27,859 nucleotides of DNA from JBGPJM01 sp041485385 (GCA_041485385.1 JBGPJM010000038.1:1-27859), one strand, 5' to 3'; shown: positions 1-10,264, counted from the stretch's first letter. Notes: generated from the letters alone by a model not told the origin. Translations and numbers: made by a program.

Positions 1-1342
<1,342 letters not shown>

Positions 1343-1347
1343 GGATG

Positions 1348-1353
1348 CCTCCT
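1348..1353 (-). promoter_or_regulatory. Strong Shine-Dalgarno site of rpoD
   Basis: On the minus strand a perfect AGGAGG lies five bases before the GTG at 1342. It decides the rpoD start in favour of GTG over the in-frame ATG at 1318. Confidence 0.8.
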
Positions 1354-1481
1354 CTGGATTCCCCCGGCCGCCTGCCTCGGCCAACCCAGGGGTCCTACCT
1401 CTATTCAAGTGTGCCTGCGCTCTGTGCCTGCCGCCAACCTTCCGCAAGATCCCCCGCGTCCCCGGATGCCCGGGCTTCCCG

Positions 1482-3407
1482 CTAGCCCGTCAGGGGCCTG
1501 GGCACGGCGGCGGGGTCGTCGCCGAGCCGGCGGCGGAGCGACCGCAGCCGCTCGAGTGTCGCCCACTCGGGCTCGTCGTTGACCGACCAGCCGTCCTCGC
1601 CGGCGCCCCCCTCCCCGCCCCCCTCCCCGGACTCGGCGGGCGGCGCGGCGTGCCGCGGCTCGGAGAGCTCCCGGCGCAGCGATGCCAGACGATCGCGCCA
1701 ATGGGCGGCGACCCGGTCGGGCTTTGCTTCGGTCAGCCGCTCGACTTCCGCGGCCAGACCCGTCGCCAGACGCTGCGAGGCCGGATCTTCCAGGGCGACG
1801 AGGACCTCGCGGAGACCGGGCGTGCCGCCGTCCTGGAGCACCCTGGCGGCCGCGGCGGCGACGGTTCCGGAGAGCGGGCTCGATTCCGCGCATCGGTCGG
1901 CCAGCCACGCGGCGCCCTCGTCCAGCGAGAGGAGCAGCGAGGGCTCGCACAGCACACAGGCCAAGAGGTGCTCGGGCGTGCCGAGCGTCGGCCGGGCGGT
2001 TTCGGCGGCGGGTCCGCTCCCAGCGGGGCCTGTCGCCCGGGCGCGGCGCTGCGCCGCCCTGCGTGAGATGTTGTCGGCGATCGCCTCCCACGCCACGCCG
2101 GTGATCGAGGCGAGCCGCTTGACGATGAGCTGGTAGCGCATCTCGCCGTCGACAGGCTTGAGGCCAAGGTCGACGAGGCGGGCGAGGAACTCGTCGACGA
2201 GGCGGGTCTGCGCCGAGAGGCCCTGCCCTTCGAGGGAGGCGCGGACGCGCCGGAAGAGGACCGTCATCGGGTCGGCCGCACGCTGGATGATCTGCTGGAG
2301 GACGGCGGCGCCGCCCTCGCGCTTGAGGAGCTCGTCGGGGTCTTTGGCGTCGGTCGCGCCGGCGAGCATGGCGATCTTCAGGTCGATCGGAACGGCAAAG
2401 AAGACCTCGACCGCGCGGTCGGCGGCGCGCCGGCCGGCCTCGTCGCCGTCGAAGAGGAGGACGACGGTGTCGCACAGGCGCCGGAGGACGCGGGCGTTGC
2501 CGGGAGTGAGGGCCGTGCCCAGGGTCGCCACCGCGTTCTTCACGCCGGCCTGGTGGCAGGCGATCGTGTCCATGTACCCCTCGGTGACGATGGCGAGGCG
2601 GGTCCGCCGGATCTCCTGCGCTGCCTGGTGAAGGCCGTAGAGCGTGGTGGACTTGTCGAAGACGGCGGACTCCGGCGAGTTGATGTACTTGGGCTCGTCC
2701 TCGTCGTTGAGGCGCCGGCCGCCGTAGCCGATGACGCGCCCGATCTGGTCGTGGATCGGGAAAACGAGGCGGTTCCGCAGGGCGTCGTAGAGGCCGGAGC
2801 CGCCCTCCCTGGCCTTGAGCAGCCCGCCGTTTACGAAGGGACCGACGGGGAGCTGCTTGTGGGCGATGGTCAGGGCGAGGCCGTCCCATTTCTCGGGCGC
2901 GGCCCCGAGCCCGAACTGCTCGACCATCTCGGGGGAGATCGCTCGGCGCTCGATGACGTCTCTGGCCGCGCGACCGTGCTCGGGGTGACGCAGGATGGCG
3001 CGGTAGAAGTCGAAGGCGGTGAGGTTGGCGCTGAGCAGCTCACAGCGCTCGTTGCCCGCGGTTTCTTCTGCGTCCCCGGAGGCCTCGGCCCCACTGCGCC
3101 CGGCCGGTCGCCAGGGTGTGAGCTTGACGCCGCCGCGCTGGGCAAGGTACTCCAACGCCTCCCGGAACGCCATCTTGTGGAAGTTCATGACGAAGCTGAG
3201 GGCGTTGCCGCCGGCGCCGCAGGAGAAGCAGTGGTAGATCTGCTTGTGGGGGACGACGAACATGGAGGGGGAGTGGTCGTCGTGGAAGGGGCAGAGGCCG
3301 ACGTACTCGCGCCCCTTGGCCCGCAGGGCGATATGGTCGCCGATGAGGCGGACCAGGTCGGTCGCGTCGAGCACCCGCTGCTTGTCGTCGTTGAGTTGCA
3401 ACATCAT
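1482..3407 (-). CDS. dnaG: DNA primase DnaG
   Basis: DnaG makes RNA primers at the replication fork. The 641-residue product has the CHC2 zinc-binding domain at the N-terminus (Cys39, His42, Cys60, Cys63 in CPFHDDHSP and HCFSCGAGGN). The catalytic core follows, with the TOPRIM acidic residues at about Glu275 (VTEGYMD) and in the DGD at about 318-320 (LLFDGDEAG). The C-terminal helicase-binding region is less conserved and includes a Gly/Glu-rich linker near residue 595-605. I chose the first ATG of the tandem ATGATG at 3407, because the conserved family N-terminus (DATDLVRLIGDHIALRAKG) begins just after it. The reading frame stays open to 3722, but that extension looks like random GC-rich coding. 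No clear Shine-Dalgarno is seen. It lies upstream of rpoD and is probably co-transcribed with it. Confidence 0.95.
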   Translation of the reverse strand: MMLQLNDDKQRVLDATDLVRLIGDHIALRAKGREYVGLCPFHDDHSPSMFVVPHKQIYHCFSCGAGGNALSFVMNFHKMAFREALEYLAQRGGVKLTPWRPAGRSGAEASGDAEETAGNERCELLSANLTAFDFYRAILRHPEHGRAARDVIERRAISPEMVEQFGLGAAPEKWDGLALTIAHKQLPVGPFVNGGLLKAREGGSGLYDALRNRLVFPIHDQIGRVIGYGGRRLNDEDEPKYINSPESAVFDKSTTLYGLHQAAQEIRRTRLAIVTEGYMDTIACHQAGVKNAVATLGTALTPGNARVLRRLCDTVVLLFDGDEAGRRAADRAVEVFFAVPIDLKIAMLAGATDAKDPDELLKREGGAAVLQQIIQRAADPMTVLFRRVRASLEGQGLSAQTRLVDEFLARLVDLGLKPVDGEMRYQLIVKRLASITGVAWEAIADNISRRAAQRRARATGPAGSGPAAETARPTLGTPEHLLACVLCEPSLLLSLDEGAAWLADRCAESSPLSGTVAAAAARVLQDGGTPGLREVLVALEDPASQRLATGLAAEVERLTEAKPDRVAAHWRDRLASLRRELSEPRHAAPPAESGEGGGEGGAGEDGWSVNDEPEWATLERLRSLRRRLGDDPAAVPRPLTG

Positions 3408-3710
3408 CAGCCAGAGAAAAAGGCCACCGGTCACCCGTCGTCCGTCCGCTCGGCGCGGGCTCACGCCGTGAAGAACGACGCGGCAGATTCCGCGGCGATG
3501 GACGCCAGAATTTCTCAACGAATCTGGAGTTTTCTTGCACCGGACGCTGCCCACACCCGCCGCGCTACGGACGGCCCACTTCAAGAGTGAACACGCGCCG
3601 GCGAGGTAGCCGCCTTTTCGTCGCTCGGAGAGGTGTTGATCCGAAGGGAACGGTTGGCCGCGAGCGGCCGGGGTCCCTGGATCTGTTAAGTGAGCGACGT
3701 GACCACCGAT

Positions 3711-3738
3711 AAGGTAGCACACACCGGCATCGGGTCAA
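3711..3738 (-). promoter_or_regulatory. Candidate dnaG promoter
   Basis: Reading leftward there is TTGACC (3738-3733), a 16-base spacer and TACCTT (3716-3711). The match to the sigma-70 consensus is good at -35 and moderate at -10. It would leave a leader of roughly 300 nt before dnaG, which is long, so a nearer promoter may exist. Confidence 0.4.
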
Positions 3739-3838
3739 ATCCCTACGCGCAAATCCGGGCATCTCTTCCCGGATTGACATTGCTCTCCACCCGCATTCCA
3801 TCGTTCATGGAGAGGCCCGCGTCGCGGGGTCTCTCGGC

Positions 3839-3844
3839 TATCCT
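3839..3844 (+). promoter_or_regulatory. -10-like element directly before the acylphosphatase ATG
   Basis: TATCCT lies eight bases before the ATG at 3853. Transcription would begin close to the start codon, so the messenger may be leaderless. No good -35 is visible at the expected distance. A TTGACA at 3774-3779 is too far away. Confidence 0.35.
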
Positions 3845-3852
3845 CCGTGCAT

Positions 3853-4119
3853 ATGCGTCGCCGGTATATCTTCGGCGGGCGAGTGCACGGGGTCGGATTC
3901 CGAGCCACGGCCAGGAGTGTCGCCGGACGCTTTCCGATCACCGGATGGGTGCGCAACGAGCCCGACGGGTCGGTGATGTTGGAGGTCCAGGGCGAGGCAA
4001 GCCAGATCGATGCGTTTGTTGGCGGCTTGCAAGCGGCCATGAAACGGAACATCAGCTTCGTCTCCCAACTCGACCTTGCCGAGCTCGCCGACGAGCGCGG
4101 CTTCGCGATCCAGCACTGA
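3853..4119 (+). CDS. acyP: Acylphosphatase
   Basis: This is a small cytoplasmic enzyme of 88 residues that hydrolyses acyl phosphates such as carbamoyl or acetyl phosphate. The two family signatures are present. The phosphate-binding loop GRVHGVGFR carries the catalytic Arg, and ITGWVRNEPDGSV carries the catalytic Asn, followed by LEVQGE. Length is typical of the family. An in-frame GTG at 3847 is the alternative start. I prefer ATG 3853 because family members usually have about eight residues before the GRV loop and because TATCCT is placed suitably for it. The HAD phosphatase gene follows after 17 bases, so the two are probably one transcription unit. Confidence 0.9.
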   Translation: MRRRYIFGGRVHGVGFRATARSVAGRFPITGWVRNEPDGSVMLEVQGEASQIDAFVGGLQAAMKRNISFVSQLDLAELADERGFAIQH

Positions 4120-4136
4120 CCGGGAGGGCTCCCCGC

Positions 4137-4856
4137 ATGCTCATCCTTTTCGACGTCGATGCGACGCTCATTTCCACGTCCGGCGCTGGGATTCGGGCGA
4201 TGGCCCAGGCGGGGCAGGCGTTGTACGGGACAGGTTTCACCATCGAGGGTGTGGAGTTTGCAGGCCGGCTGGATCCGCTCATCATCACCGACATGCTGCG
4301 GGCCAACGGCCGGCCGCTGACACCGGAGGCCTGCCGCGCGTTCCGCGACGGGTACCTGCGGTTCCTGCCCGGCCAGCTTGCCGACCCGGCGTCGAACGCT
4401 CGAACGTTGCCGGGCGTGCCGGAAATGCTCGACGTGCTGGAGGCGACCGAAGGGGTCGTCACCGGCCTGCTCACGGGGAACTTCGCCGAGACGGGCTCCC
4501 TGAAGCTCCGCGCCTGCGGAATCCAGCCCGGCCGGTTCCACCTGCACGTCTGGGGCGACGAATCGCCAAGCGAGCCGCCGCGGCGGGAGGACCTTCCGGG
4601 CGTCGCGATGAACCGGTACGCGGCGCGGCTCGGGCGGCGGGTCGATTCCGGGTCGGTCGTCGTGGTCGGGGACACGCCGCACGATATCCGGTGCGCCCGC
4701 GTGCACGGGTGCCGGTCGCTCGCGGTCGCCACCGGCGGGTATTCCTTCGAGCAGCTCAGCACGCTGGACGCGGATCGCGTGGTCCCGGACCTCTCCGACA
4801 CGGCGGCCATCGCGGGCTGGCTTGTGGGCGAGCACGGCCCGACGGACCGCCGATAG
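4137..4856 (+). CDS. HAD-superfamily hydrolase (phosphoglycolate-phosphatase-like)
   Basis: A 239-residue haloacid-dehalogenase-type phosphatase. Motif I is FDVDATLI at residues 4-11, keeping the DxDxT pattern with Ala where DxDGT is usual. Next comes a helical cap of about 20-100 residues. Motif II is LLTGNF near residue 118. Motif IV is VVGDTPHDIRCAR near residue 179, followed by the typical GGY turn. The arrangement fits the phosphoglycolate phosphatase/Gph branch, but the substrate cannot be read from sequence. ATG 4137 is preceded by GGGAGGG. It sits 17 bases after the acylphosphatase gene, so a linked role in clearing small phosphorylated metabolites is possible but is inference. Confidence 0.85.
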   Translation: MLILFDVDATLISTSGAGIRAMAQAGQALYGTGFTIEGVEFAGRLDPLIITDMLRANGRPLTPEACRAFRDGYLRFLPGQLADPASNARTLPGVPEMLDVLEATEGVVTGLLTGNFAETGSLKLRACGIQPGRFHLHVWGDESPSEPPRREDLPGVAMNRYAARLGRRVDSGSVVVVGDTPHDIRCARVHGCRSLAVATGGYSFEQLSTLDADRVVPDLSDTAAIAGWLVGEHGPTDRR

Positions 4857-4867
4857 ACTCGCCTGTC
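4848..4867 (+). promoter_or_regulatory. Shared 20-bp element (copy 1), probable promoter
   Basis: CGCCGATAGACT-NN-CCTGTC occurs here, overlapping the HAD stop codon and ending 21 bases before the next ATG. The same 18 fixed bases recur at 6268-6287 before clpX. TAGACT (4854-4859) resembles a -10 hexamer. No -35 is evident. Confidence 0.45.
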
Positions 4868-4888
4868 ACCCTCGGAGACTCTGTTCCC

Positions 4889-5638
4889 ATGCCGACCAGC
4901 TACCGGGCCCTGTGCGACGACTTCTACATCAACCAGCGGGTGAACCTGAAGATGGATCTCCCGATGCGCCGGGACACGGTGCTGGCGATGTTCGACCGCG
5001 TGCGCCGGGAGCACCCCTGGATGGACCGCTTCCGTCGATACCAGAACGAGCTGGCGCTGGAATGCAGCACGCATCAGCCGTCGCAGCAGTGGCTGGCCCT
5101 CCGCAAATCCAGCGTCCGGTCCGGGAGCGTGAACCCGGAGACTCCGGCCGACGCATACCGGCTGCACAGGCTCGTGCTGGAGCTGGCGCCGTATTTCCTG
5201 GATATCCCGCCGCTGGACATCGACCACCTCGAGCTGCTGTACGGGTTCGACCTGCTCGCGTCGGGAAACCACGACGCCATTGTCTTCGCGGCGCTCATGG
5301 GGAACACGCCGCTGGCGGCACTGGCCGACCTCCGCGGCGGCGTTCCGATCGACTGTCAGCCGCTGATCGGCGTGGGCCTGGATGACTCGTGCGACCTGCA
5401 GGCGCACTTCGAGGTGAAGACCCGGACGTCGGCCCGCCAGGTTTCGACGGGGGAGTTCCGCGAGGAGCCCCTGAGCGTCTACCTGACGATCCGCAAGTAC
5501 GGTCCGGTCACGGAGATCAAGGATCTTCCGGGCGTGATGTCGATGCTCATGGAGCAGGGCGAGGAACTCCTGGCGTCGCGCGTCGTGCCGAACCTGCTGG
5601 TGCCGATCCGTGAGGCCATCGCCTCGGGGAACGTGTAG
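4889..5638 (+). CDS. Conserved-looking hypothetical protein, 249 residues
   Basis: I do not recognise this family. The product is soluble, with no signal peptide or membrane segment. It starts MPTSYRALCDDFYINQRV and contains Arg-rich helices, a WLALRKSSVRSGSVNPETP stretch, a LDIDHLELLYGFDLLASG stretch and a PIDCQPLIGVGLDDSCDLQ segment followed by EVKTRT. It ends with a helix LLVPIREAIASG. The ordered, low-complexity-free sequence and normal codon pattern argue for a real, conserved gene. ATG 4889 has GGAG about ten bases upstream. It lies 32 bases after the HAD gene and 24 bases before the small membrane protein gene, within the plus-strand run that ends in clpX. Confidence 0.75.
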   Translation: MPTSYRALCDDFYINQRVNLKMDLPMRRDTVLAMFDRVRREHPWMDRFRRYQNELALECSTHQPSQQWLALRKSSVRSGSVNPETPADAYRLHRLVLELAPYFLDIPPLDIDHLELLYGFDLLASGNHDAIVFAALMGNTPLAALADLRGGVPIDCQPLIGVGLDDSCDLQAHFEVKTRTSARQVSTGEFREEPLSVYLTIRKYGPVTEIKDLPGVMSMLMEQGEELLASRVVPNLLVPIREAIASGNV

Positions 5639-5662
5639 CGTCCCCGCAAGAGGTCGATCCCG

Positions 5663-6121
5663 ATGCCCGCCGCGCCCATTCAACTTCACGCCCTGGTTCT
5701 CTCGCAGATCTCGCCGCCGCGGCAGTGGACGCTGCAGGACTCGATCAACCTGGTCATCCTGATCGCGCTGATCATCGTCGGCCTCCTGATCCTGGGCGTG
5801 GTCCTGATCACGGCCCGGCGGCGGCTGCTCTCCAAGGATGTTCAGACCGTCATGGGGTCGGCGGGGTCGCTGCTGGACGAGCTGCGCCGGATGCGCAACC
5901 GGGGCCAGATCACCGCCGAGGAGTACGACGCCGCGCGCCTGGCGGCGACGTCGCGCGTCGCGGGCGGGAAGCCCGGGCCGCCGGGGACGGAAAGGCAGGC
6001 GCCGACGGGCGCGAAGGTTGCGCCCCGCTCGCCCGCCGCGGGCGAGGTGGTCGCCCCCCCCGGTTTCGATCTGACGGGTGCGCCGCTGCCCAAGCGCCCC
6101 GGCGCCGATTCTCCAGCCTGA
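5663..6121 (+). CDS. Small single-pass membrane protein with SHOCT-like segment
   Basis: A 152-residue protein. Residues about 28-50 form a strong hydrophobic helix (INLVILIALIIVGLLILGVV) followed by Arg-Arg-Arg, so the C-terminal part should be cytoplasmic. A short amphipathic segment, LLDELRRMRNRGQITAEEYDAAR (about 70-92), resembles the SHOCT oligomerisation motif. The last 55 residues are Pro/Gly/Ala-rich and probably disordered. Function is unknown. It follows the 249-residue hypothetical gene by 24 bases and precedes clpX by 210 bases, which include separate promoter candidates for clpX. Confidence 0.75.
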   Translation: MPAAPIQLHALVLSQISPPRQWTLQDSINLVILIALIIVGLLILGVVLITARRRLLSKDVQTVMGSAGSLLDELRRMRNRGQITAEEYDAARLAATSRVAGGKPGPPGTERQAPTGAKVAPRSPAAGEVVAPPGFDLTGAPLPKRPGADSPA

Positions 6122-6161
6122 ATAACCCGCAATGGACCGCGCAGAAACTCCTGAATCCGCT

Positions 6162-6188
6162 TTGCGGCCGAGCGTCCGTGTGTACACT
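6162..6188 (+). promoter_or_regulatory. Candidate upstream clpX promoter
   Basis: TTGCGG (6162-6167) and TACACT (6183-6188) with a 15-base spacer, or TTTGCG with 16, make a plausible sigma-70 promoter about 140 bases before clpX. Confidence 0.35.
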
Positions 6189-6267
6189 CTGGCGGCGTTC
6201 GACCGGTGCGGGGCGACGCCGCCCAAGCACCTTCTGCCCTGTCCCGAGTAGAGCCTCGGACGCGGCA

Positions 6268-6287
6268 CGCCGATAGACTTCCCTGTC
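6268..6287 (+). promoter_or_regulatory. Shared 20-bp element (copy 2) upstream of clpX
   Basis: The second copy of CGCCGATAGACT-NN-CCTGTC. Its TAGACT (6274-6279) is placed like a -10, about 52 bases before the clpX ATG. See copy 1 at 4848-4867. Confidence 0.45.
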
Positions 6288-6331
6288 CACGATCAATCAC
6301 CGTCCGGATTACCGGACCCTGTGAGGACTCC

Positions 6332-7687
<1,356 letters not shown>

Positions 7688-7718
7688 ACGAGGGCCGATC
7701 GGTCACCAAGAGTCATGC

Positions 7719-7749
7719 GGGCTCGCCGTTGGAGGCGGGCCCGTTTCTT
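7719..7749 (+). terminator. Intrinsic terminator after clpX
   Basis: GGGCTCGCC and GGCGGGCCC pair over nine positions (one T-G wobble) around a six-base loop, followed by GTTTCTT. It stands 31 bases after the clpX stop and separates clpX from the convergent gene. Confidence 0.7.
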
Positions 7750-7796
7750 CGCGCGGCGGCACTGGCGGCGCGGCGCCCTGCGGCCTCGGGGAGGCC

Positions 7797-9221
7797 CTAC
7801 TCGAGTTCGACGCTGGTCTCTCGACCCGCCTCCGCGCGGGCGAGGAGATGGACGCGCATTCCGGTCCGCAGCATCGCCGAGGCGTCACGGGCGTGCTGGA
7901 TGAACACGTGGCGCACCGGCGGGCGTGCGCCGTCCAGACGCAGACCCCGCGGGGCGATCAGTCCGACGAGCTCGGCGTGCTCGGCCAGCCACGCCGCGGC
8001 GATGAGCGCGGAGCGCACCGCCGCGTCGTGCCCGCCGGCTGCGGCCCGCACGAGCAGGTGCGCCCGGCCCGTCGCATCCACCGCCAGGTCCACCTCGCGG
8101 GCGAAGGGGCACCGGGCCGCCAGGGCCGTCAGGCTGGGTACGAGGCGAGAGAGCGATTGCTCGGTCTGCAGGGGCGAGTTAGCGGAGGGGGCAGGGTCGG
8201 GGATCGGGATCTCCAGCTCGAACGCGGGCTTCGTGGGCGAGGGCTCGGCAACAGGCGCGGCGGGCACGGGGGCCCTCGCGGGCACGCCGGCCTCACGCGG
8301 CGCCGAGGGGACCCGAGCGACGGGTGCGCGGCGGATGAGGTCCAGCAGCGCCGGCGCGTCCTGCGAGGCCTTCCCTCGGAAGAGCATCGCCGAAGGGACT
8401 CCCGACTCGATCCGTTCCATCCCCTCGCCGACCTCGATGGACCGGCCCAGGAACGCGGCTGCAGCGCCGGAGAGCCTGTCGGCGACCGCCTTGGCCCTCT
8501 CGGGAGCGGCCCCCATGATCGCGATTCGCAGCCGTTTGCAGCGGGGCAGGTCCTCGGGCTGGTCGGCGAGCGCCAAGCGCTTGAGCGTGCGGTACGCTGC
8601 GACGATCGCGGCCTCGTCGGCGCTGGTGAGCAGTGTGATGACGTCGACCCCCGCGGCCCGCATCAGGCCCGGCTCATCGAACTCATCGACGCGCACTATC
8701 CATCGGCGGACGACCGCCGCAGCGAGCTCGAGCGCCGCCTCGACCGCCGGCGCCGGTCCGCGCAGCTCGGCGCGCCTCGCAGGGTCCAGCCCGAGGATCT
8801 CGATCGTGACGCCCGTCGATTGCATCCGGGCGAACCCCACCGGGGCGGCGTCGACCTCGGCGGCCCGGCGGACGTATTGGGCCGCCCAGGCCGGGGCCAG
8901 CACCGGCAGGTGGCCGAGGATGAGCCCCTCCACAAGCAGCCCTGTGCACCCGGACGGTTGCTCCGCCGGAGCCACCGCGTCGCGGGCCGGGGTGGCGGGC
9001 GCCGGGGCGTCCACTACCGGGACCGGTGGGGCGTCGGTGGTGCGGGCCACGCCGGGCGCGGTTGTCTCGTGCACCTCGCCCAGGAAGAGCTCGGTGAGCG
9101 CGTCGTAGGGGTCTTCCTGACTCCGGGGCGAGCGCACCCCGTGCGCAACCGGCACTGCAGGCGCCGCGGCGCCCTGCCGCACGTGCGATCCGTTCCTCTT
9201 CACCGCCGCACCCTGATTCAT
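7797..9221 (-). CDS. Hypothetical protein with MinD/FlhG-like region lacking a P-loop
   Basis: A 474-residue protein, downstream neighbour of parA. Residues 1-90 are Pro/Ala-rich and probably disordered. Residues about 90-275 read like a SIMIBI-type Rossmann domain. There is a beta-rich start (GLLVEGLILGHLPVLAPAW) where a Walker A would be expected, but no GKT/GKS. VDVITLLTSADEAAIVAAYRTLK (about 192-214) resembles the MinD/FlhG 'T..AI.DAY..IK' helix. LRIAIMGAAPERAKAVADRL plus AFLGRSIEVGEGMER (231-270) resembles the FlhG 'RA.E..A...RL...FLG' segment. Residues 330-474 form a further alpha/beta domain. The family assignment is inference. ATG 9221 follows AGAGGAG closely. ATG 9281 (20 residues longer, no ribosome site) is the alternative. 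Confidence 0.7.
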   Translation of the reverse strand: MNQGAAVKRNGSHVRQGAAAPAVPVAHGVRSPRSQEDPYDALTELFLGEVHETTAPGVARTTDAPPVPVVDAPAPATPARDAVAPAEQPSGCTGLLVEGLILGHLPVLAPAWAAQYVRRAAEVDAAPVGFARMQSTGVTIEILGLDPARRAELRGPAPAVEAALELAAAVVRRWIVRVDEFDEPGLMRAAGVDVITLLTSADEAAIVAAYRTLKRLALADQPEDLPRCKRLRIAIMGAAPERAKAVADRLSGAAAAFLGRSIEVGEGMERIESGVPSAMLFRGKASQDAPALLDLIRRAPVARVPSAPREAGVPARAPVPAAPVAEPSPTKPAFELEIPIPDPAPSANSPLQTEQSLSRLVPSLTALAARCPFAREVDLAVDATGRAHLLVRAAAGGHDAAVRSALIAAAWLAEHAELVGLIAPRGLRLDGARPPVRHVFIQHARDASAMLRTGMRVHLLARAEAGRETSVELE

Positions 9222-9238
9222 GCTCCTCTCCGGACCGT

Positions 9239-9258
9239 CCCCTCCCCCCCTCTGCCCC
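9239..9258 (-). other. G-quadruplex-type tract between parA and its partner gene
   Basis: On the minus (sense) strand runs of G4, G7 and G4 separated by CAGA and A can supply four G-tracts. The tract ends 17 bases before the chosen ATG at 9221. If the upstream ATG at 9281 is used, it is coding instead. Confidence 0.35.
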
Positions 9259-9286
9259 GTCGATTGCATGCCCGTCTGCATGCCGG

Positions 9287-10264
9287 TTACATCGCGACGC
9301 CCAGGGGGATGGTGCTCTGCGGCTGGATGCTCCCGGCGTGGTCCGGGCGGACGATGATTTCGCCCGTCGGCTGGTCGTGTCCGGGGCCGGCCTGGGTCCC
9401 CACTTGGGCGGGAAGCCCGGCTGCAATCTGTTCCATGACGCCTGCCCGCGGGAGGAGATCCTCCAGCGTGCGACGGGTCGAGATCGGCGTCTGGTTGGCG
9501 ACCAGCCACTCGGCCAGCAGCCGATAGTCCTCGGCGCCCGTGGAATCGGGCGCGTACTCGATCACCGGCTGGCCGAAGGATGCCGCCTCGCGGAGACGCT
9601 GGTCGTAGCGGATCACCTGTCCCATGACCTTGCCTGGGAAGCGACGCTTGAGCTCCTCGAGCAGCTCGCGTGCCAGCACGCTCTCGGGGACGTGCATCGT
9701 CGCCAGCATGCGGAAGGGGGGCGCGACTCCCAGCCGCTTGCCCAGCGACTTGATGGTGTTGGCCTGCTTGGTGGCTCCCTGCAGGGAGAAGAAGCCGGTC
9801 TCGACCGGGATGATCACCTCGGTGGCGGCGACGAGGGCGTTGAACGTCAACATGCCGATCGCCGGCGAGCAATCCACGAGACAGATGTCGTGCCGATCGC
9901 CAAGGCCGGCGAGCACCTTGGCCAGGCGGCTCTCTGGTTGCGACCTGCCGGCCAGCTCACCGCGAGTGGATTCCAGCGCCGCCAGCTTCATCGTGCTGGG
10001 CGCCAGGTCCAGGTTCCGGCTGACGCGCCAGAGCAGGCGATCCAAGTCGACCGCGCGCCCGCCGCCGACGGCGGCCATCGCGTCGCCGATCTGCACGTCG
10101 ATCCGCTGTTCCGGGATCGCCAGGCCGGCGGCGCAGTGCGATTGCGGGTCCACGTCGACCAGCAGCGTCCGGTACCCCATCCCCGCGAAAACCCCCGCGA
10201 GGTTGATGGCCGTGGTCGTCTTGCCGCATCCGCCCTTCTGGTTCACGATCGCGATCGTTCGCAC
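9287..10264 (-). CDS. parA: ParA/Soj-family partitioning or positioning ATPase
   Basis: A 325-residue ATPase of the ParA/MinD superfamily, which uses ATP-switched dimers to position chromosomes or other cargo. The deviant Walker A is KGGCGKTT (residues 10-17, with the signature Lys10), then LLVDVDPQSH (Walker A', about 34-43) and ICLVDCSPAIG (Walker B, about 127-137). PVETGFFSLQG follows near 153. The C-terminal 60 residues beyond the ATPase fold are family-unlike and rich in Gln and Pro. The GTG start has AGAGGAG five bases upstream and lies inside the palindrome CGCACGTGCG. No parB gene or parS site is seen here. The next gene, 65 bases downstream, encodes a probable P-loop-less relative, so an orphan ParA with a dedicated partner is likely. 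Confidence 0.88.
   Translation of the reverse strand: MRTIAIVNQKGGCGKTTTAINLAGVFAGMGYRTLLVDVDPQSHCAAGLAIPEQRIDVQIGDAMAAVGGGRAVDLDRLLWRVSRNLDLAPSTMKLAALESTRGELAGRSQPESRLAKVLAGLGDRHDICLVDCSPAIGMLTFNALVAATEVIIPVETGFFSLQGATKQANTIKSLGKRLGVAPPFRMLATMHVPESVLARELLEELKRRFPGKVMGQVIRYDQRLREAASFGQPVIEYAPDSTGAEDYRLLAEWLVANQTPISTRRTLEDLLPRAGVMEQIAAGLPAQVGTQAGPGHDQPTGEIIVRPDHAGSIQPQSTIPLGVAM

Larger units (their letters stand above)
3408..3846. other. Intergenic region between divergent dnaG and acylphosphatase
   Basis: About 440 bases without a convincing gene. Open frames run through it in both directions but show no conserved motifs and no ribosome binding sites. It must hold promoters for dnaG (leftward) and the acylphosphatase run (rightward). 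Candidates are listed separately. I see no tRNA, repeat or terminator here. Confidence 0.6.

Noticed and set aside
3731..3746. GGGTCAAATCCC resembling a tRNA T-arm
   Set aside because: Only three base pairs with a six-base loop, and no acceptor, D or anticodon arm can be placed around it.
3774..3801. TTGACA as -35 of the acylphosphatase gene
   Set aside because: The hexamer at the right distance is TTCCAT, a poor -10. TATCCT near the start codon is too far away to pair with it.
4052..6268. Open frame of 738 codons on the minus strand
   Set aside because: It lies opposite the HAD, hypothetical and membrane protein genes, has no recognisable domain, and its composition is that of an antisense frame.
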